From Otis tarda (taxonomy: Eukaryota > Chordata > Aves > Otidiformes > Otididae): 64,000 nucleotides of DNA. A model generated the notes under the pieces. It did not search any database. It was not told the DNA's origin and saw nothing but the letters and a program-made list of their open reading frames with translations. Position 1 is the first letter of the stretch. Each line of letters starts with the position of its first letter. Below, piece by piece: positions 1 to 11,315 of the stretch. The stretch lies in NCBI GenBank assembly GCA_026413225.1, contig CM048553.1, forward strand, positions 47,904,001-47,968,000. The letters run 5' to 3'. The translations under genes were made by a program, and so were the position numbers.

Positions 1-3000
1 CCTGGCCCAACAACCATCTTCTGCCTGAAGCTAGGTGTTTCTTTACAGTTTAAACCACTTTGTTTCTTTCTCAGGACCACAATTTCAGGAATGTTTTCTC
101 CTTGCAATCCTTTCCTTTAACAGGTGACGTGGTGCAACACCCTCCACACTTCCTTTTTAGAGGCAAACTCCTGGCTCCTCTGGGAAGGCTTTTACTGCTG
201 AGTTGAGCTCACCTCAGATTTTACTCCAAGACCAAGTGAGCTGCAGGCACTGTGCTGTTTGCTGTGGACAAGTGCCCACCCTGCGCAACTGTGCAACTCC
301 CCTCTGCAGCTCTCGAACCCCCAAAACGAAGGCTTGCTGCTGCTCTTCTGCAGAAGGTGAGCAGAGCACCTGGCACCACAAACACGTCAGGATTTGCACC
401 CATTTATTCATAACTTAATGGTTTTTCTGTGGTAGCCAAGGTCAGAGCCATGGCACCATTCTTCTAGTGTGTTAAGTCACCATTACTTCCTTCTTCGAAA
501 AAAACCCCACTGCTTGCAGTATTTTAGTGGAATTAAGTGTGTGTGTGACACCCTTGTGATGTGATCAGTATTTAAGATCTCTGAAGGGTCAACACAGGGC
601 ACTGAATCAAATTCCTTGGAAATTTTAAATATACCAAACTTGGCAGACCAATCTACCGATCTTATTTATCGCATCAATTTCTACCACTTATCTCCCACTA
701 CAGCCAGGTAAACATACCGTCCTTCAAGTTATTTTGATATATGCTATGACCGAGCTGTTGTACAAACCTTCCAAGTTTCAGTGCCTCCTTGTCAAAGACA
801 ACAGGGACATTTCTCAGGTTTTATGTATAGTTCCTTATCTAATCAGTCAAACTATGCTTTAAGGTTCAACTGCAACTATAATTTCATTTGGCTTTGTTCC
901 TTGTAAAGGTATACAAGGCATTATTTACCTTAGAATATAATACTCTTGGACCTTGTTTATACAACAGATTTTTCAAAATGCTTCCCACCATGAATTCAAG
1001 AATATTTACTTCAATCTTCATGAGCGACATTGTGAGCCTTGCTGTTAGGCACCCGCTGCTTCTACTGTTTAAAGCACGACATGGTATAGCCCTACGTGAG
1101 GAAATCTGATGAACAAGATGCTGAAAAATTAAGGTTGTGTTTGAGAACAAGGGGAACGTGCAGGCAAGACTCATTACAGTCAATGCCTGGGAGATATGCA
1201 AACAAAAGCGTATTTTGCTGGAATTTGAGCAGAAACGTGTGCCCAAGACTCTTCTCTAAAAACACCTTGGCTCAAGTTTGCACAAGCACACTAGTGTAGT
1301 TCCTGCATAAGGATAACCCACCTTCTGCCCTGGTAAACCAAGGTTTTATGGTTGGCCATGATCTTCAGCCACCTTACAAGGTCTGCCACATTGGAACCAC
1401 TCACTCTTCAAACACATCTTGCTCATTAGTTTCACATCACTTTTTGTGTGTGTGTGTGTGGTGTAAAATATCTGTAAAGACTAAATTTCGGCCACTGAGC
1501 TTTGGATAATGTTTTAATTTGGAAAAGCCGGCACTCCTTTTTGAGATCACCTCCAGCCATATTTTGGATGACCACACATGATCCATTTACCAGAAGCGCC
1601 CGGCGATTGCAGCCTTCCTTGCAGCCCTGGCCCCATGCTGACAGGAAATGCTGGCAAGAGGTGGGCCAAACCCTGTGTACACAGAGGAGAGGGATTCTGC
1701 CTAAAAACACACCCTACTTGGGCAATCTTTTCCTCCCACAGGAACTGGAGGAAAACGAATTTCCGTTCCTATCTTCAAATATTTATGACAGTGAATTTAC
1801 AGCCCTAGTTTACGTTCTTCCGCCTTAGAAGTCAGCATCACCAAGTAAAATGCTGCCCACAATTTCTGCACCTGTGCAAACATCTCCTAGACCTTGACCT
1901 CTAACAATGACTGTAGTAAAGACATGCCAGTTTTGAGACAGTTCATGTTAAAAAACTTTGCAAAAGGTGTGTTAAGAGGAGGAGCAATAGCCAAATTAAC
2001 CAAAGAGGAGAGAGTCTGGTCCTTTTCCCGCTGCTTGCACATAGGTGGCCATGGCTTAGAGCTGGCTGAGAGTTAATAACAAGAGCAACCAAATCTGGCT
2101 TGCAGCCTTCGTTATTTCTCCATTCTGTATGAAGGTCTAAGGAGACCTGATGTACTTAGAAACGCATAGCTCCTGGTTGTCATCTCTGCAGACCTATGAG
2201 GGGTGTTGTGTCAACTCCCCGCTTCCCAGGCAGCCGGACATGTCCCACTCTTTCTACCTCTGCTGCTACCCAAAGAGCTCCCCAGGTGCAAAGACTCATG
2301 GTGGTAAGGAAGAAAGGCACTGGGAGTACTCTGCCCTCTTCCTCACCACACACGCAGCTCCTCTCTTTGGAGGGAAAGACTTATGAGTACACCGAGGGCA
2401 AAGGCTTTGCCTCTCTTGGGACACGGCTGCCAGATGCCATGAGCTTCTCTTGATGCTCTCCTGATGCAGGGCACTGAGAGGAAACACCTCCCGCCATCTT
2501 CTGGGAACACTGACTTTTCGTCTTCCTGATACAAAGAAGGAAAAGGCATGAACCCAGCTCCAGTGGCATTTCCACCCGCAAGTCTTTTTTTACCCTTCTG
2601 CTGGACACGGCGCAGATCGGCCAGTCATGACAAACCTAACAGGTTCTGATACAGAGGCTCGCAGAAATGCTTCCTTAGGTTCTCTGCACATGCCACAACT
2701 GTGACTCACTTTCTGTGGCTACAAGAAGACAGAGACAACCTGGCAAGCCCAGAGCAAACAAGTGATATCACCAGCATGATGCATACATTTATAGGCATCA
2801 TTGTATTTCTCGATTAGGATTGCAACTAAAAAATTTCCAAGTAAAGCAAGATGTGTCGGCATGGGAAAGAAACCAATACCTCAGAAATAATGATTCTTGA
2901 CACATGAACTGTGTCGATAGGCATCTCATCCTGACCACAGAGCAATCACTGATGCAAAATTCAGCACACGTCTGGGTACCAGTGAGCTGGTTGATTACAT

Positions 3001-3840
3001 CGCGCGAATGGGAATCAGCATCATCCAGAGGTGTAAAAAAAAATGTTGCTTGAGAAACTCAATTTTACCACATGTTAATGCAACTGCCAACTAAAGCGGG
3101 GAGGGGGAGATGTGTGAAAGCTCTCAGTGAAAGCGGCTGCCTGTTCACATGCAGCGTGTTGTATTCTCCCAAAATTACAGGTTCACCTACAAAAACCAGG
3201 AATGGTGATCAAAACCGGTTAAGATTTTAAAGGACAGAGCAGCAACCTTACAGGGAGTAACATGTCAGGAATGGGCAAGAGAAATTGCATGCCTCAGACA
3301 CAAATGGCAAGTTAAAAGGTGTATGTGACTGACAGGGGAAGTTGAAGGAATTACTGAAAGGCCCCAGAGCCTCACAGGCAGCAGGAGCTTAGGGCAGGCA
3401 CGAGGCCATTTCAAGAGGCAGAGAGGAAAGTCAGGAACAGCAGAGCAGAAATATCAACTGCTTTCAGCATCTACTTCTGACTGCTGTTCTATTTCAGGAT
3501 GGGTCCTCTTGTGGAAAAGTACTGATGCACAGGCACCTTCCACAGCCACCATGTTTACTTTCAGCCTTCCCCGAAGTGGGAAAGCTCTGCAGCCACAGGG
3601 TGTGAAGAGGAGGAGCAGCTGATAAGCCTCTGGCCCTGATTTCCACAATACTGACTCAGAGCAGACCAGCTCCCTTCAAGGCTGCCACCACACCACCGCC
3701 AGCCTGCCAGGAAAGATGTGACCAGCATGACTTTGCAAGTTGGCAGATCAGCAGGTGAGAAGGGGTCAGTAGGTCCATGGCTGGAGGAAGATCGGCTCGG
3801 GGCAAGGGGTGGAATGGCACCGTGACCCTTTTGGCAGCTA
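1..3840. other. Downstream flank of TMEM42, no recognised gene
   Basis: I see no gene here that I recognise. The open frames are short (up to about 120 codons), overlap on both strands and show no familiar domain. The part next to 3840 must contain the TMEM42 3' UTR on the minus strand. Its end could not be placed: the only minus-strand poly(A)-signal hexamers I found are an ATTAAA at 1518-1513 and an AATAAA at 408-403. A short GT microsatellite lies at about 1445-1460. Confidence 0.5.
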
Positions 3841-3984
3841 TCACGCCTCCTTCTTCTCCGCTGGGAGCCGTGCTGGCTGGGGCGCAGCTGTGTGCAGCAG
3901 CATGAGGCCGACGAGCGTCACGGCGAGGCCGACCCACCACAGAGGTGTCCACTTCTCCCCGAAGAGAAGCTTGCCCAGGATGGC
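3841..3984 (-). CDS. TMEM42: TMEM42 coding exon 3 with stop codon
   Basis: This exon encodes residues 91-137. [10 protein letters not shown] completes helix 3, [17 protein letters not shown] is helix 4, and a basic/acidic tail ends EKKEA before TGA. The acceptor is a TTTTTCTTTAG tract. Confidence 0.94.
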   Translation of the reverse strand, partial: AILGKLLFGEKWTPLWWVGLAVTLVGLMLLHTAAPQPARLPAEKKEA

Positions 3985-6900
3985 CTAAAGAAAAAGACAG
4001 AGACAAAGCTTTTCTGGGCTGAACTTCCCCAAAGCCTCTTGTGCTGCCAGAGCTGCACACTCTACTGGGACAGTCAGGCTGGAAAAAACCTGCTTGAGGA
4101 AGCTCCTGTTGGGACCATCACGAGAAACGGCTGCTGCAGGTGATGCTGGAGATGACCTACTGTACAGTCCAGCCTGGAAGCGTGGCCATACTGTGGTCCC
4201 AAAACAAGATTTTGGCACATTTTTGGCTTTGCTGCATTCCCAGCACCTCTCAGGAGCCAAATGTCCAGCTGACTGTGTGACTCCCATCGATAAAAAAAAG
4301 GCCCCACTGACTCGAGTTTTGGACACCACCATGAGCTGGCTGTGAGTTGCTGGAGCACAGAAACCAAGATGGAAGCCGCTGGGAGTGAAAAGAAAGCAGA
4401 AAAAACCTGCGGGTCAAAAATACTCTGGCTGTCGCGAGAGGCTGAGCACCTTCACACCCAGCTAGGGTGGCTTTGGCTTGTCACAGGTGAGGTGTTGCAA
4501 AAGCAAAACAAAGCAAAGCTCTCAGCTCCGGCTCTCACTGGCAATTAGAAAAGTCCAGCAAACCGTACAGCTGCTGCAAGGCACTGCATGGGGCAGCAGT
4601 GTCCTTCCTCCTGCACCACCCAGAGAAGACCTACAGCCTCTGCCACGAACAGGCAGAGCAGCTGAGGCCCGATTCTATCATTTCACTCTGCCTGTAACTC
4701 TCCCTTTGGGCCAGTGATACTGGTCGCGCATCCAGTGTGACCATTCCCACATTGCTGTTCTCCCCCAGGCTTCAGCGCCTGAGGAAGAGATCTACTCACC
4801 GAAGAGATGAAGTTGGAGGCTGTTGTCGTCACAGAGGCAGTGGCCGAGGAGGAGGAGAGTCGCAGGGCTTTTGCAAAGATCGTCCACATGACCGCATTGC
4901 ATGCAAGCACCAAGCCAACACAGCCGACGCGAAGCAGCACAGGCAGCTGTAGGATGAAAGGGATAAACCCCTGTATTTTCACCGACCACTCATTCCCCCT
5001 CACTAATTCATGGGCACTTTGGAGCAAAACCCAACGGTGCGGGCTCACAGCCGAATTACAGCTGGTGTTAGATGAAGATTAATCTATCAAATCGCAGAAG
5101 GCAACAGAAGAGAGGAAACAGCCTTGGATGGAGCATGACTCTGGCATGTCCTCCTGTGAGTCCAACCTCAGACTACAAGCTGGGAAGTGCCGGGACAGCA
5201 TACAGTAGCTGCCATGCCAGAAGCCAACTCCAGAAAGCTCTCCAGCTCACGACGTGGTGCACACACGATGCAGTGAAATGCCCTTCACTCATCGCTACGT
5301 GTATGGAAAAGGGTTGCATTTGGACCTGCCCGAGAAAACCACCAAAACCATATGGACTGGTGCTGTGTGTGAATTCGGGCTGAGGCCAGTGTGGTCTCAA
5401 ACCACTGGTCCTCACCACCTCCTGTGACCTGTCTTGCCTTACTGCTGCAGCAAGGACAGAGCAGAGTCCTCTGGGAGGAAAGTAGAGCTGAGTGGCTTTG
5501 TGGCCTATTTTGCACGCTCACTGGAGAGCAGGTTTACTGAGAACTCTCTGCTCCAGCGTTTAGCAGCAACAAAACCACCTCTGCATTCAAGGGCCTTCAA
5601 GGTCAACCAGATTCTCAAGAAAGATCTCCCTCCTTAGGCAACCTGACAAGACATGTAAAAGCCTCAGCCTGAAAAAGGGACAGAGTTTTGCCTAAAATAT
5701 CTTCACCATTCAAGTCTCCTGCCACACCCATATTTTTTGTTGCTGTGGTCATCTCCCTAGCCCCTGGGGTGTCACGTACTTGACCTGAAGACACCAAGGG
5801 AGGAAACCACAGGCAGATCTTTGACTCCTGCTAACACTCAGGGGGCACATGAGGGCAAGGGAAAGCAAGGCCTTGTTTCAGCCCATAGTGATCATGCCTT
5901 CATGTCCTGTCACTTCTCTCAGTCCAGGGTGGGATCTATCCTGAAGCAGATGGAGATACAGGTACGAAGCCACCAAGAAACACAGCTGAGAGGTGGCACG
6001 TGCCCTGCAGGAACGGCCACACTGCGGCTTGAATCAATGCGGGCAAATAACTCTGCTCTGCTCTGACTCAGAAGAAGAAATTATTAGCCACAAGCTAGGG
6101 GAGGCCACAGGGATTTCTGAAGCAAGTACAGAGTTAAAAGGAAAAGGCCATAAAGCAGACCCCAGCTCAATGGCTGGCGCAAGCCCTCTGAGCCTCACCC
6201 CATCCCAGAGAAGGATGGCTCAGGTGTTCAGCCTCATTTTGCCCTGCTTGTGGCAATGGTCTCCGACTTTTATCAGGGCAACGGCAAATGATCTCAAACG
6301 ATTCCCACTTGTGAGGCACTTTGCTTTCCCACTGCTGCTGTCAAAATTCTGCTGAGAGCCATGCCCCGCTGCTACTGGCCTTCTGAGGAAGAACCCTGCT
6401 GCTGCGTCATGGCCCACCGTGGGATGGGGTTTCCCTTCTGGCTTCACCCTCAGCCTGTGTGGGCAGACAGTTTTCCGTTGCTCAGGGCAGCTGTGTACGT
6501 GCACATAAGCCTCTACTGGGCAGGGAAACTTGGGAGCAAAGAGATGAGAGGGGAAAACAATTCTCTGTGTTTCACCGAGATTCAGAATATTCTTTTTAGG
6601 ATCAGAAAGAGTCCACCAAAGTATGCTGCTGGGAAAAGAAGCCTTAAGAAAAAGAAATGTTACTGTCTTCAACCACTCATCAGAGGGTGTAGAGGGGATG
6701 GAACCCAGGCTTTTCTCCAAGGTGCACTGGAGTATGACAGGAGGTAGCAAGTAATGTTGGAACAAGTCAAGTTTTGGTCTGTTACAAGGAAAAACAAAGG
6801 AGATCAAACACTGGAACAGAGGTCACGGGCTTCCCAACCTTGGAGATAACTAAAAACTTGACTGGTGAAGGTTGTGAGCAACCTGTTGCAGAGAAGAGTG

Positions 6901-9589
6901 TGGACTAGAGACCTCTGAAGGTCCTGCCCAACCTGAATTAGTCTGTGAGTCTACCAGTGGTGGAGTAAAGCTGGTTCCCACCATCACAGCAGCTACGCTA
7001 TCTTTAAAAGTGACCCTGAATCCATGGGTTCTTCCTCTGATCTTCTTCTATTGCAGAGCCAGGGAAATCAGCTGCAGTGTGCTCTACAGATGGCACATGC
7101 CCAGAAGGAAGGTTTTCCAGAGAGAGATTGCATTCCCCTGCGTCCTGGGCAGAGGAGTGGTCATCGCAACGGAACTCAGGCAGAGAGACAGGAACATCAC
7201 CAGGTATTCCCCACAAGGAAGGAGGGAGGTATAAATTCCTCCCCTGCCAAGCACTCAGCTGAGCCAGCCCAGTGAGTCAAGGATTACTGTTCTGATTGCT
7301 TTTCTAAGAGATTAATTTCAGTGTACACTTCAGATAATTCAGAATCACCCCTGAAGTGGCAGAAGTAATTTTAGATGAAGTTTGGCAGGGGAGAGGGGAA
7401 AGTAAAGGAAATCTTTTGTTTAAGTGAAATGACCTCTCCTGGTCAGGCCGCTCTCAGGCTGGGCCATCACAAAACATCCTTCTGGCCGGGAAATTCATCT
7501 CTGTGCTGCCATCAAGTATCCTGCTACCCTACGTCATAACCCCTCAGAAGTGTCAATACCCTTCTAATGTTTGCTGTTGCTTTCCACGCTGCACAAGTGA
7601 TGGCTGCTGCTCTCTTAGACTTATTTCCAGATTTCTGTAGTTCTTCCTCAGATACAAAACTTGAATTTCTGTCACCTTGTGGCTGCTCGGCAGAAATGCC
7701 TTTGTAGCAAGCGTGCAGGATTCAAACAGCAAGCCCTCTGAAACACTGAAGTGTCTACAGTCCTATGCAATTTAAGCTACTAGGAAGATTACAGCACTTA
7801 TTTAATACTCAAGTTAGTTTTACAGCTCAAATGATTAATTTAGTTTGTAATTATCACCTATAATTGACCTAAAAGAAGTAACTGAAGGAACCAATGTGTC
7901 CAGACAAAACACAATCACAGAATCACAGCATGGCTGAGGTTGGAAGGGACCTCTGGACATCACCTGGTCCAACCTCCATGCTCCTAGAGCAGGCTGCCCA
8001 GGACTGTGTCTAGATGGTTTCTGAATATCTCCAAGGATGGAGACTCCACCACCTCCCTTGGCAACTGGTGCCAGTGTTCGGTCACCCTCACAGTGAAAAA
8101 TTGTTTCCTGATGTTCAGAGGGAATCTCCTGTGTCCTGTCATGGAGCACCACTGGAGACAGCCTGGCCCGTCCTCTGTGTGCCCTCCTTTCAGCTGTTTA
8201 TACACATTGATGAGATTTCCCTGAGCCTTTTCTTTTCCAGGCTGAACAGTCCTAGCTCTCTCAGCCTCTCCTCATAGGAGGAAGCTCTGGTCTCTTCATG
8301 ATCTTCATGGCCCTTTGCTGAACTCTCTCCAGTAGCTTGATTATCTTTTTTGTAGTAAAGAGCCCAGAACTGGATCTGATACTCCAGCAGTGGCCTCACC
8401 AGTGCTAAGTAGAGAGCAAGGATCCCTACTCCCTTGACCTGCTGGCAACACCCCACCTCAATGACATGACACTTTGTTGTAGCACCTTAAAAAAAAAAAA
8501 CAACAAACGGGCAGTATTTCTGTAAATTTCAAAGGATAAAAATACTCGGAAAACATGCTGTCAACATTTTCAGTAATTCCACACTCTGCTTGTCTGTCAG
8601 TGCAAAGCACAGTCTTTTTTGGGGGGGGAATCTGTAACAGTATCAGGATTTAAGTATTTCTGATATATTGGAAAGGATTGGTATGTACTGAGCTTTTGCT
8701 TTTTTAACCATCTCTAATGATTGCACAAGTCAATTTTCTTTTTCCTGATGCAAGGCTGGATCTTTTTCAGATCTAGTTTCTCTTGTGGGTCCTCCTTTGG
8801 ATTTCAAGTCCAAATGCACGTATGCCATATGAATAACATCACCCGCTCTGCGCCTAAATGAGTCTCCCCTGTGGGGTTTTTATGATACATGCGCGTGTTC
8901 TCCGCCTCTCCCCACTCGCGCTGCCTGTGCCTGAGCTCACCTCTGCGGGTAAGGACACTGTACGCTGGAGGCCAAAGGCCAGCAGGCCCGTGTAACCTTA
9001 AGCACAGTGAGGTTTGAGAAACACCCAAGGACATCTCACCAGGTGAGGACATCAAGTGCTCCACCTCTCTGCTCTTGCCACGAGTGACTCGAAATAGAAC
9101 ACGAGAGGGAGGACAACGTTATTGGCAAAGCAGAGGGCTGAGAATAAGTGTTTGATACTCAAGCGTACTGAGACTGTGTGCTTAAAGTAAAACTGACATA
9201 AAACTACTGCAAAGGTGCTCTCGGAGCTGCGTTCGGTTTCAGGCGTAACCACCCCATGCCTGGTTTCTTCCCTTTTACACACCACCAGACCTGCTTCAGT
9301 CTGCATCCACCACCGCTCCGGCCTCCAGCACCTACTAGGCCAATCCCGGGGTGAGTCACGGCCCAGCCCTCCCAGCAAACCCCTCCGAAGGGAAGCGCCG
9401 GGGCAGGCCCCGGGGGGAGCAGGAGGAAGACCCACGCTCCCCCGCCCTGCTCTCCGCCGTCCTTACCCAGCCTCCGGCCGCCTTCCCGCCCGGCCCCAGC
9501 GCCAGCTTCGCCGCGGCGGCCGCCGCCGCCCCCAACAGCCCCGCGGCCGCCGCCGCTGCTGCTGCTGCCGCCCCGCCGCCCGCCCGCAT
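3841..9589 (-). CDS. TMEM42: TMEM42, small four-helix membrane protein (3 coding exons, 137 aa)
   Basis: Coding exons on the minus strand are 9589-9467 (123 nt), 4946-4800 (147 nt) and 3984-3841 (144 nt including TGA). All junctions are GT-AG in phase 0. The protein has four hydrophobic segments: an alanine-rich one at about residues 4-27, one at about 42-62 ending in [12 protein letters not shown], one at about 73-97 ([10 protein letters not shown]) and one at about 103-121 (WWVGLAVTL). The SS..ASVT.T.SN signature and the GE.....WWVG block match vertebrate TMEM42, which has a DMT/EamA-like half fold. Its substrate is unknown. The start ATG sits in a good context (GCCGCC before it) in a CpG island. 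The human protein, as I recall, is about 20 residues longer at the N-terminus. KIF15 lies just upstream on the same strand, as in mammals. Confidence 0.93.
3985..4799 (-). other. TMEM42: TMEM42 intron 2
   Basis: This intron is 0.8 kb and unique-looking, with clear GTGAGT and TTTAG borders. Nothing else was recognised in it. Open frames on either strand are spurious. Confidence 0.85.
4800..4946 (-). CDS. TMEM42: TMEM42 coding exon 2
   Basis: This exon encodes residues 42-90, from [11 protein letters not shown] to SNFISS. The acceptor is a good polypyrimidine-CTACAG and the donor is TCG|GTGAGT. It carries helix 2 and most of helix 3 with the conserved NAVMWT and ASVTTTASN motifs, the strongest evidence for the family assignment. 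Confidence 0.95.
6806..6955 (+). mobile_element. CR1 LINE fragment (3' part, degraded)
   Basis: Sequence from 'cactggaacag' through 'gaccctctgaaggtcctgcc'-like text to 'gtctgtgagtct' follows the order of the 3' end of avian CR1 elements, in plus orientation with deletions. It is non-autonomous and antisense to TMEM42. Confidence 0.7.
7911..8465 (-). mobile_element. CR1 LINE, 5'-truncated, with remnant of reverse-transcriptase ORF end
   Basis: The plus strand begins with 'aatcacagaatcacag', the reverse complement of the CR1 3'-terminal octamer repeats, followed by 'ggttggaagggacctctgg'. Read on the minus strand, the sequence keeps broken pieces of the CR1 ORF2 C-terminus (for example [19 protein letters not shown] and [24 protein letters not shown]). 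These lie in different frames and are interrupted by a stop, so the copy is dead. It is in the same orientation as TMEM42, inside intron 1. Confidence 0.92.
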
Positions 9590-9680
9590 GGCGGCCCCGC
9601 CGGCCCTGCCGCCTTCCGGGGCCCGCCCCGCCGCAGCACCGCCCCGTTCCCGGCCGCGGAGTTGCGGTGCTGACGGGTGA
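9300..9680 (-). promoter_or_regulatory. TMEM42: CpG island promoter of TMEM42
   Basis: This very GC- and CpG-rich block covers TMEM42 exon 1 and about 100 bp upstream. An ETS-like CCGGAAGG (minus strand) lies at about 9619-9612, and a GCCGCCATG context surrounds the start codon. No TATA box was seen. It lies immediately downstream of the predicted KIF15 poly(A) signal. The promoter assignment is inferred from composition and position. Confidence 0.75.
9467..9589 (-). CDS. TMEM42: TMEM42 coding exon 1 (alanine-rich first helix)
   Basis: This exon encodes residues 1-41. After MRAGGG come alanine runs built from GCC/GCA/GCG codons, then [15 protein letters not shown]. It ends TGG|GTAAGG. The AKLA.G block corresponds to the end of helix 1 in mammalian TMEM42. 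Alanine-rich composition is unusual for this helix and follows from the extreme GC content here. No in-frame upstream ATG was identified. Confidence 0.85.
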
Positions 9681-9714
9681 GACGGGAGGGAAAAGAAAAA
9701 TGCACCTGTGCAAC

Positions 9715-11234
9715 GTTAATTTATATACAAAGGCTTTATTTTTAATTAAAAAAGGAGTACGAGAACAATACAGACATACAGCACAGAAAGGCTCACGGGT
9801 GCAGCAGGGAGGAGCAGAAACCCCTGCCTGCATGGAAATAGTCCAGAAACAGTCACATCAGACAGACAGGTGCTCTGAGGAACATCCGTAAAGCCGGAAG
9901 ATGGCAACAACAATAACAATAAAAAGGCCACAGGAGACAACAGCTTCGTGGTCCAGGACAAACCCCTCTATGCTGTTAGTAATCACTGTTAGTTACTTCT
10001 GAGCTCTATTACTACTTGTCTACAGGGAAAAAAAACCTCCCTCATTTAAGATCAGCTTTTTTACTTTTATACACCACATCAAAGCTCAAGTGTAAACAAA
10101 TCTGCAAGATTAGGCAACTTTAAAATTCATAAACTTGGGGAAAATTCTTCTTTCCCTCAGACAAATGCTGAAGAGACGCACTAGGCATCCTGCCCTTTGC
10201 CTGACACACATCTCTCTTCATTCCCTTTTGCCCCATTGCTTTTGGGCAAAAATAGTACTGTCCAAAGTAGCCAAAAATAGAATGACAGTATTACTGACAA
10301 TAAAAAAAAAAACCCACCCCAAAAAACAACAACAAAAACTAACCACACAAGTGTTTGATATTGGTATATAAATCGCTGCTTTGTGTTCCACTAATAAAAG
10401 TTTAAGTTATTTGCGATAAATCTAAAGTGCTACTAAATAAACTTACGCTGTACTCCTGAAATGTCCTGCATATTTTCAAGATCTTGTTTCTTAACATCTT
10501 GAACTTTTGTTTGATAAAAAAATGGCTGCAAAATACTTCAAAAGAATGTCCTACAATGCTAATATAGAAGTCTGCTTTAAGTTTATGCTGGGGAAAAATG
10601 CTTTAAAAGCTTTGCATCTCAAATAGAGAGAAAAAAAAGAATACAAAGCCAAAAGATATTTATAAGTACTATTTACAAGTCTATTACTAAATTCACATTC
10701 ATGCTTTATTGAACAAACTTCAATATGAAAATTATTTTTAGGCAACCTATAAGCATTAATAGTTAATGAATTTGACAAATTAATTTTAACTCAGTAAAAA
10801 CACCTTATGTTTAGCTAAAAAAAAAAAAATAATCGCAAGGAAATTGTGCTTTTTAATGTTTGGCTCTGGTGGAAAACACAGCATTTCAGAAGAGGTAGGA
10901 ATCTGAATAAAAGCACAAAAAGAAACAAACAAAAAAATTCAGGTGTGTTCCCAGTGAGAAAGCTTTTCCTTGTCAAGGTACAAAAGTTTCAAGGAAGTAT
11001 CTTCCAGTACCTACACAAAATCAGTTTTTGAAAATTTACAGGAAGGTGTTAATGTCATTGAAAGCTGCCCACTTGGCTGGAGTAAAATTCTTCACTAAAA
11101 CTTATTACCAGCAAAAACTCCAGGAACTAAAATACTTGATTATTCTGAGATCACAGCAAAAGTCAAGTTTGACAATTGGCTTTTGCATATTCCGTACACT
11201 TTAAAAATATGGCTCTGCAATTTTATTTGTGTCA
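9715..11234 (-). other. KIF15: KIF15 3' UTR (predicted)
   Basis: This AT-rich, non-coding stretch directly follows the KIF15 stop codon and ends at the distal AATAAA. Several A/T runs are visible, and no repeat family or other gene was recognised. The 3' boundary is an inference. Confidence 0.55.
9735..9740 (-). terminator. KIF15: Candidate distal poly(A) signal of KIF15
   Basis: AATAAA on the minus strand (TTTATT on plus) lies about 1.5 kb after the KIF15 stop codon. Cleavage would fall at about 9712-9725. Other minus-strand AATAAA hexamers at 10710-10705 and 11227-11222, the latter only 8 nt after the stop codon, are alternatives. Sequence alone cannot rank their use. Confidence 0.5.
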
Positions 11235-11315
11235 TTATAGCTGATCATGTCTACATATGTCACATTTTTTCAATTCTTTCAAAAAAGCATTTTCAACTCG
11301 TAGTTTTTCATTCTC
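11235..11315 (-). CDS. KIF15: KIF15 last coding exon
   Basis: This exon encodes the last 26 residues, 1375-1400. [14 protein letters not shown] aligns with the conserved C-terminal leucine-zipper-like end of KIF15. It is followed by [12 protein letters not shown] and TAA. The tail after the conserved block differs from the mammalian one. Confidence 0.9.
   Translation of the reverse strand, partial: ENEKLRVENAFLKELKKCDICRHDQL

Larger units (their letters stand above)
4947..9466 (-). other. TMEM42: TMEM42 intron 1
   Basis: This 4.5-kb intron contains two CR1 fragments (about 6806-6955 and 7911-8465) and moderately GC-rich unique sequence. A 195-codon minus-strand open frame at 6807-6220 has no recognisable domain and is not called as a gene. 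The stretch toward exon 1 grades into the CpG island. Confidence 0.8.

Noticed and set aside
3656-4367. Overlapping 80-134-codon frames around TMEM42 exon 3
   Set aside because: They are other-frame or intronic extensions. The supported coding part is 3984-3841 in the frame that continues from exon 2.
7835-8456. Open frames at 7.8-8.5 kb
   Set aside because: They are decayed CR1 ORF2 remnants or their antisense shadows, broken by frameshifts.
9204-9833. 209-codon minus-strand open frame across the TMEM42 CpG island
   Set aside because: It overlaps TMEM42 exon 1 in another frame; GC-rich sequence lacks stops, and the translation is low-complexity Gly/Arg.
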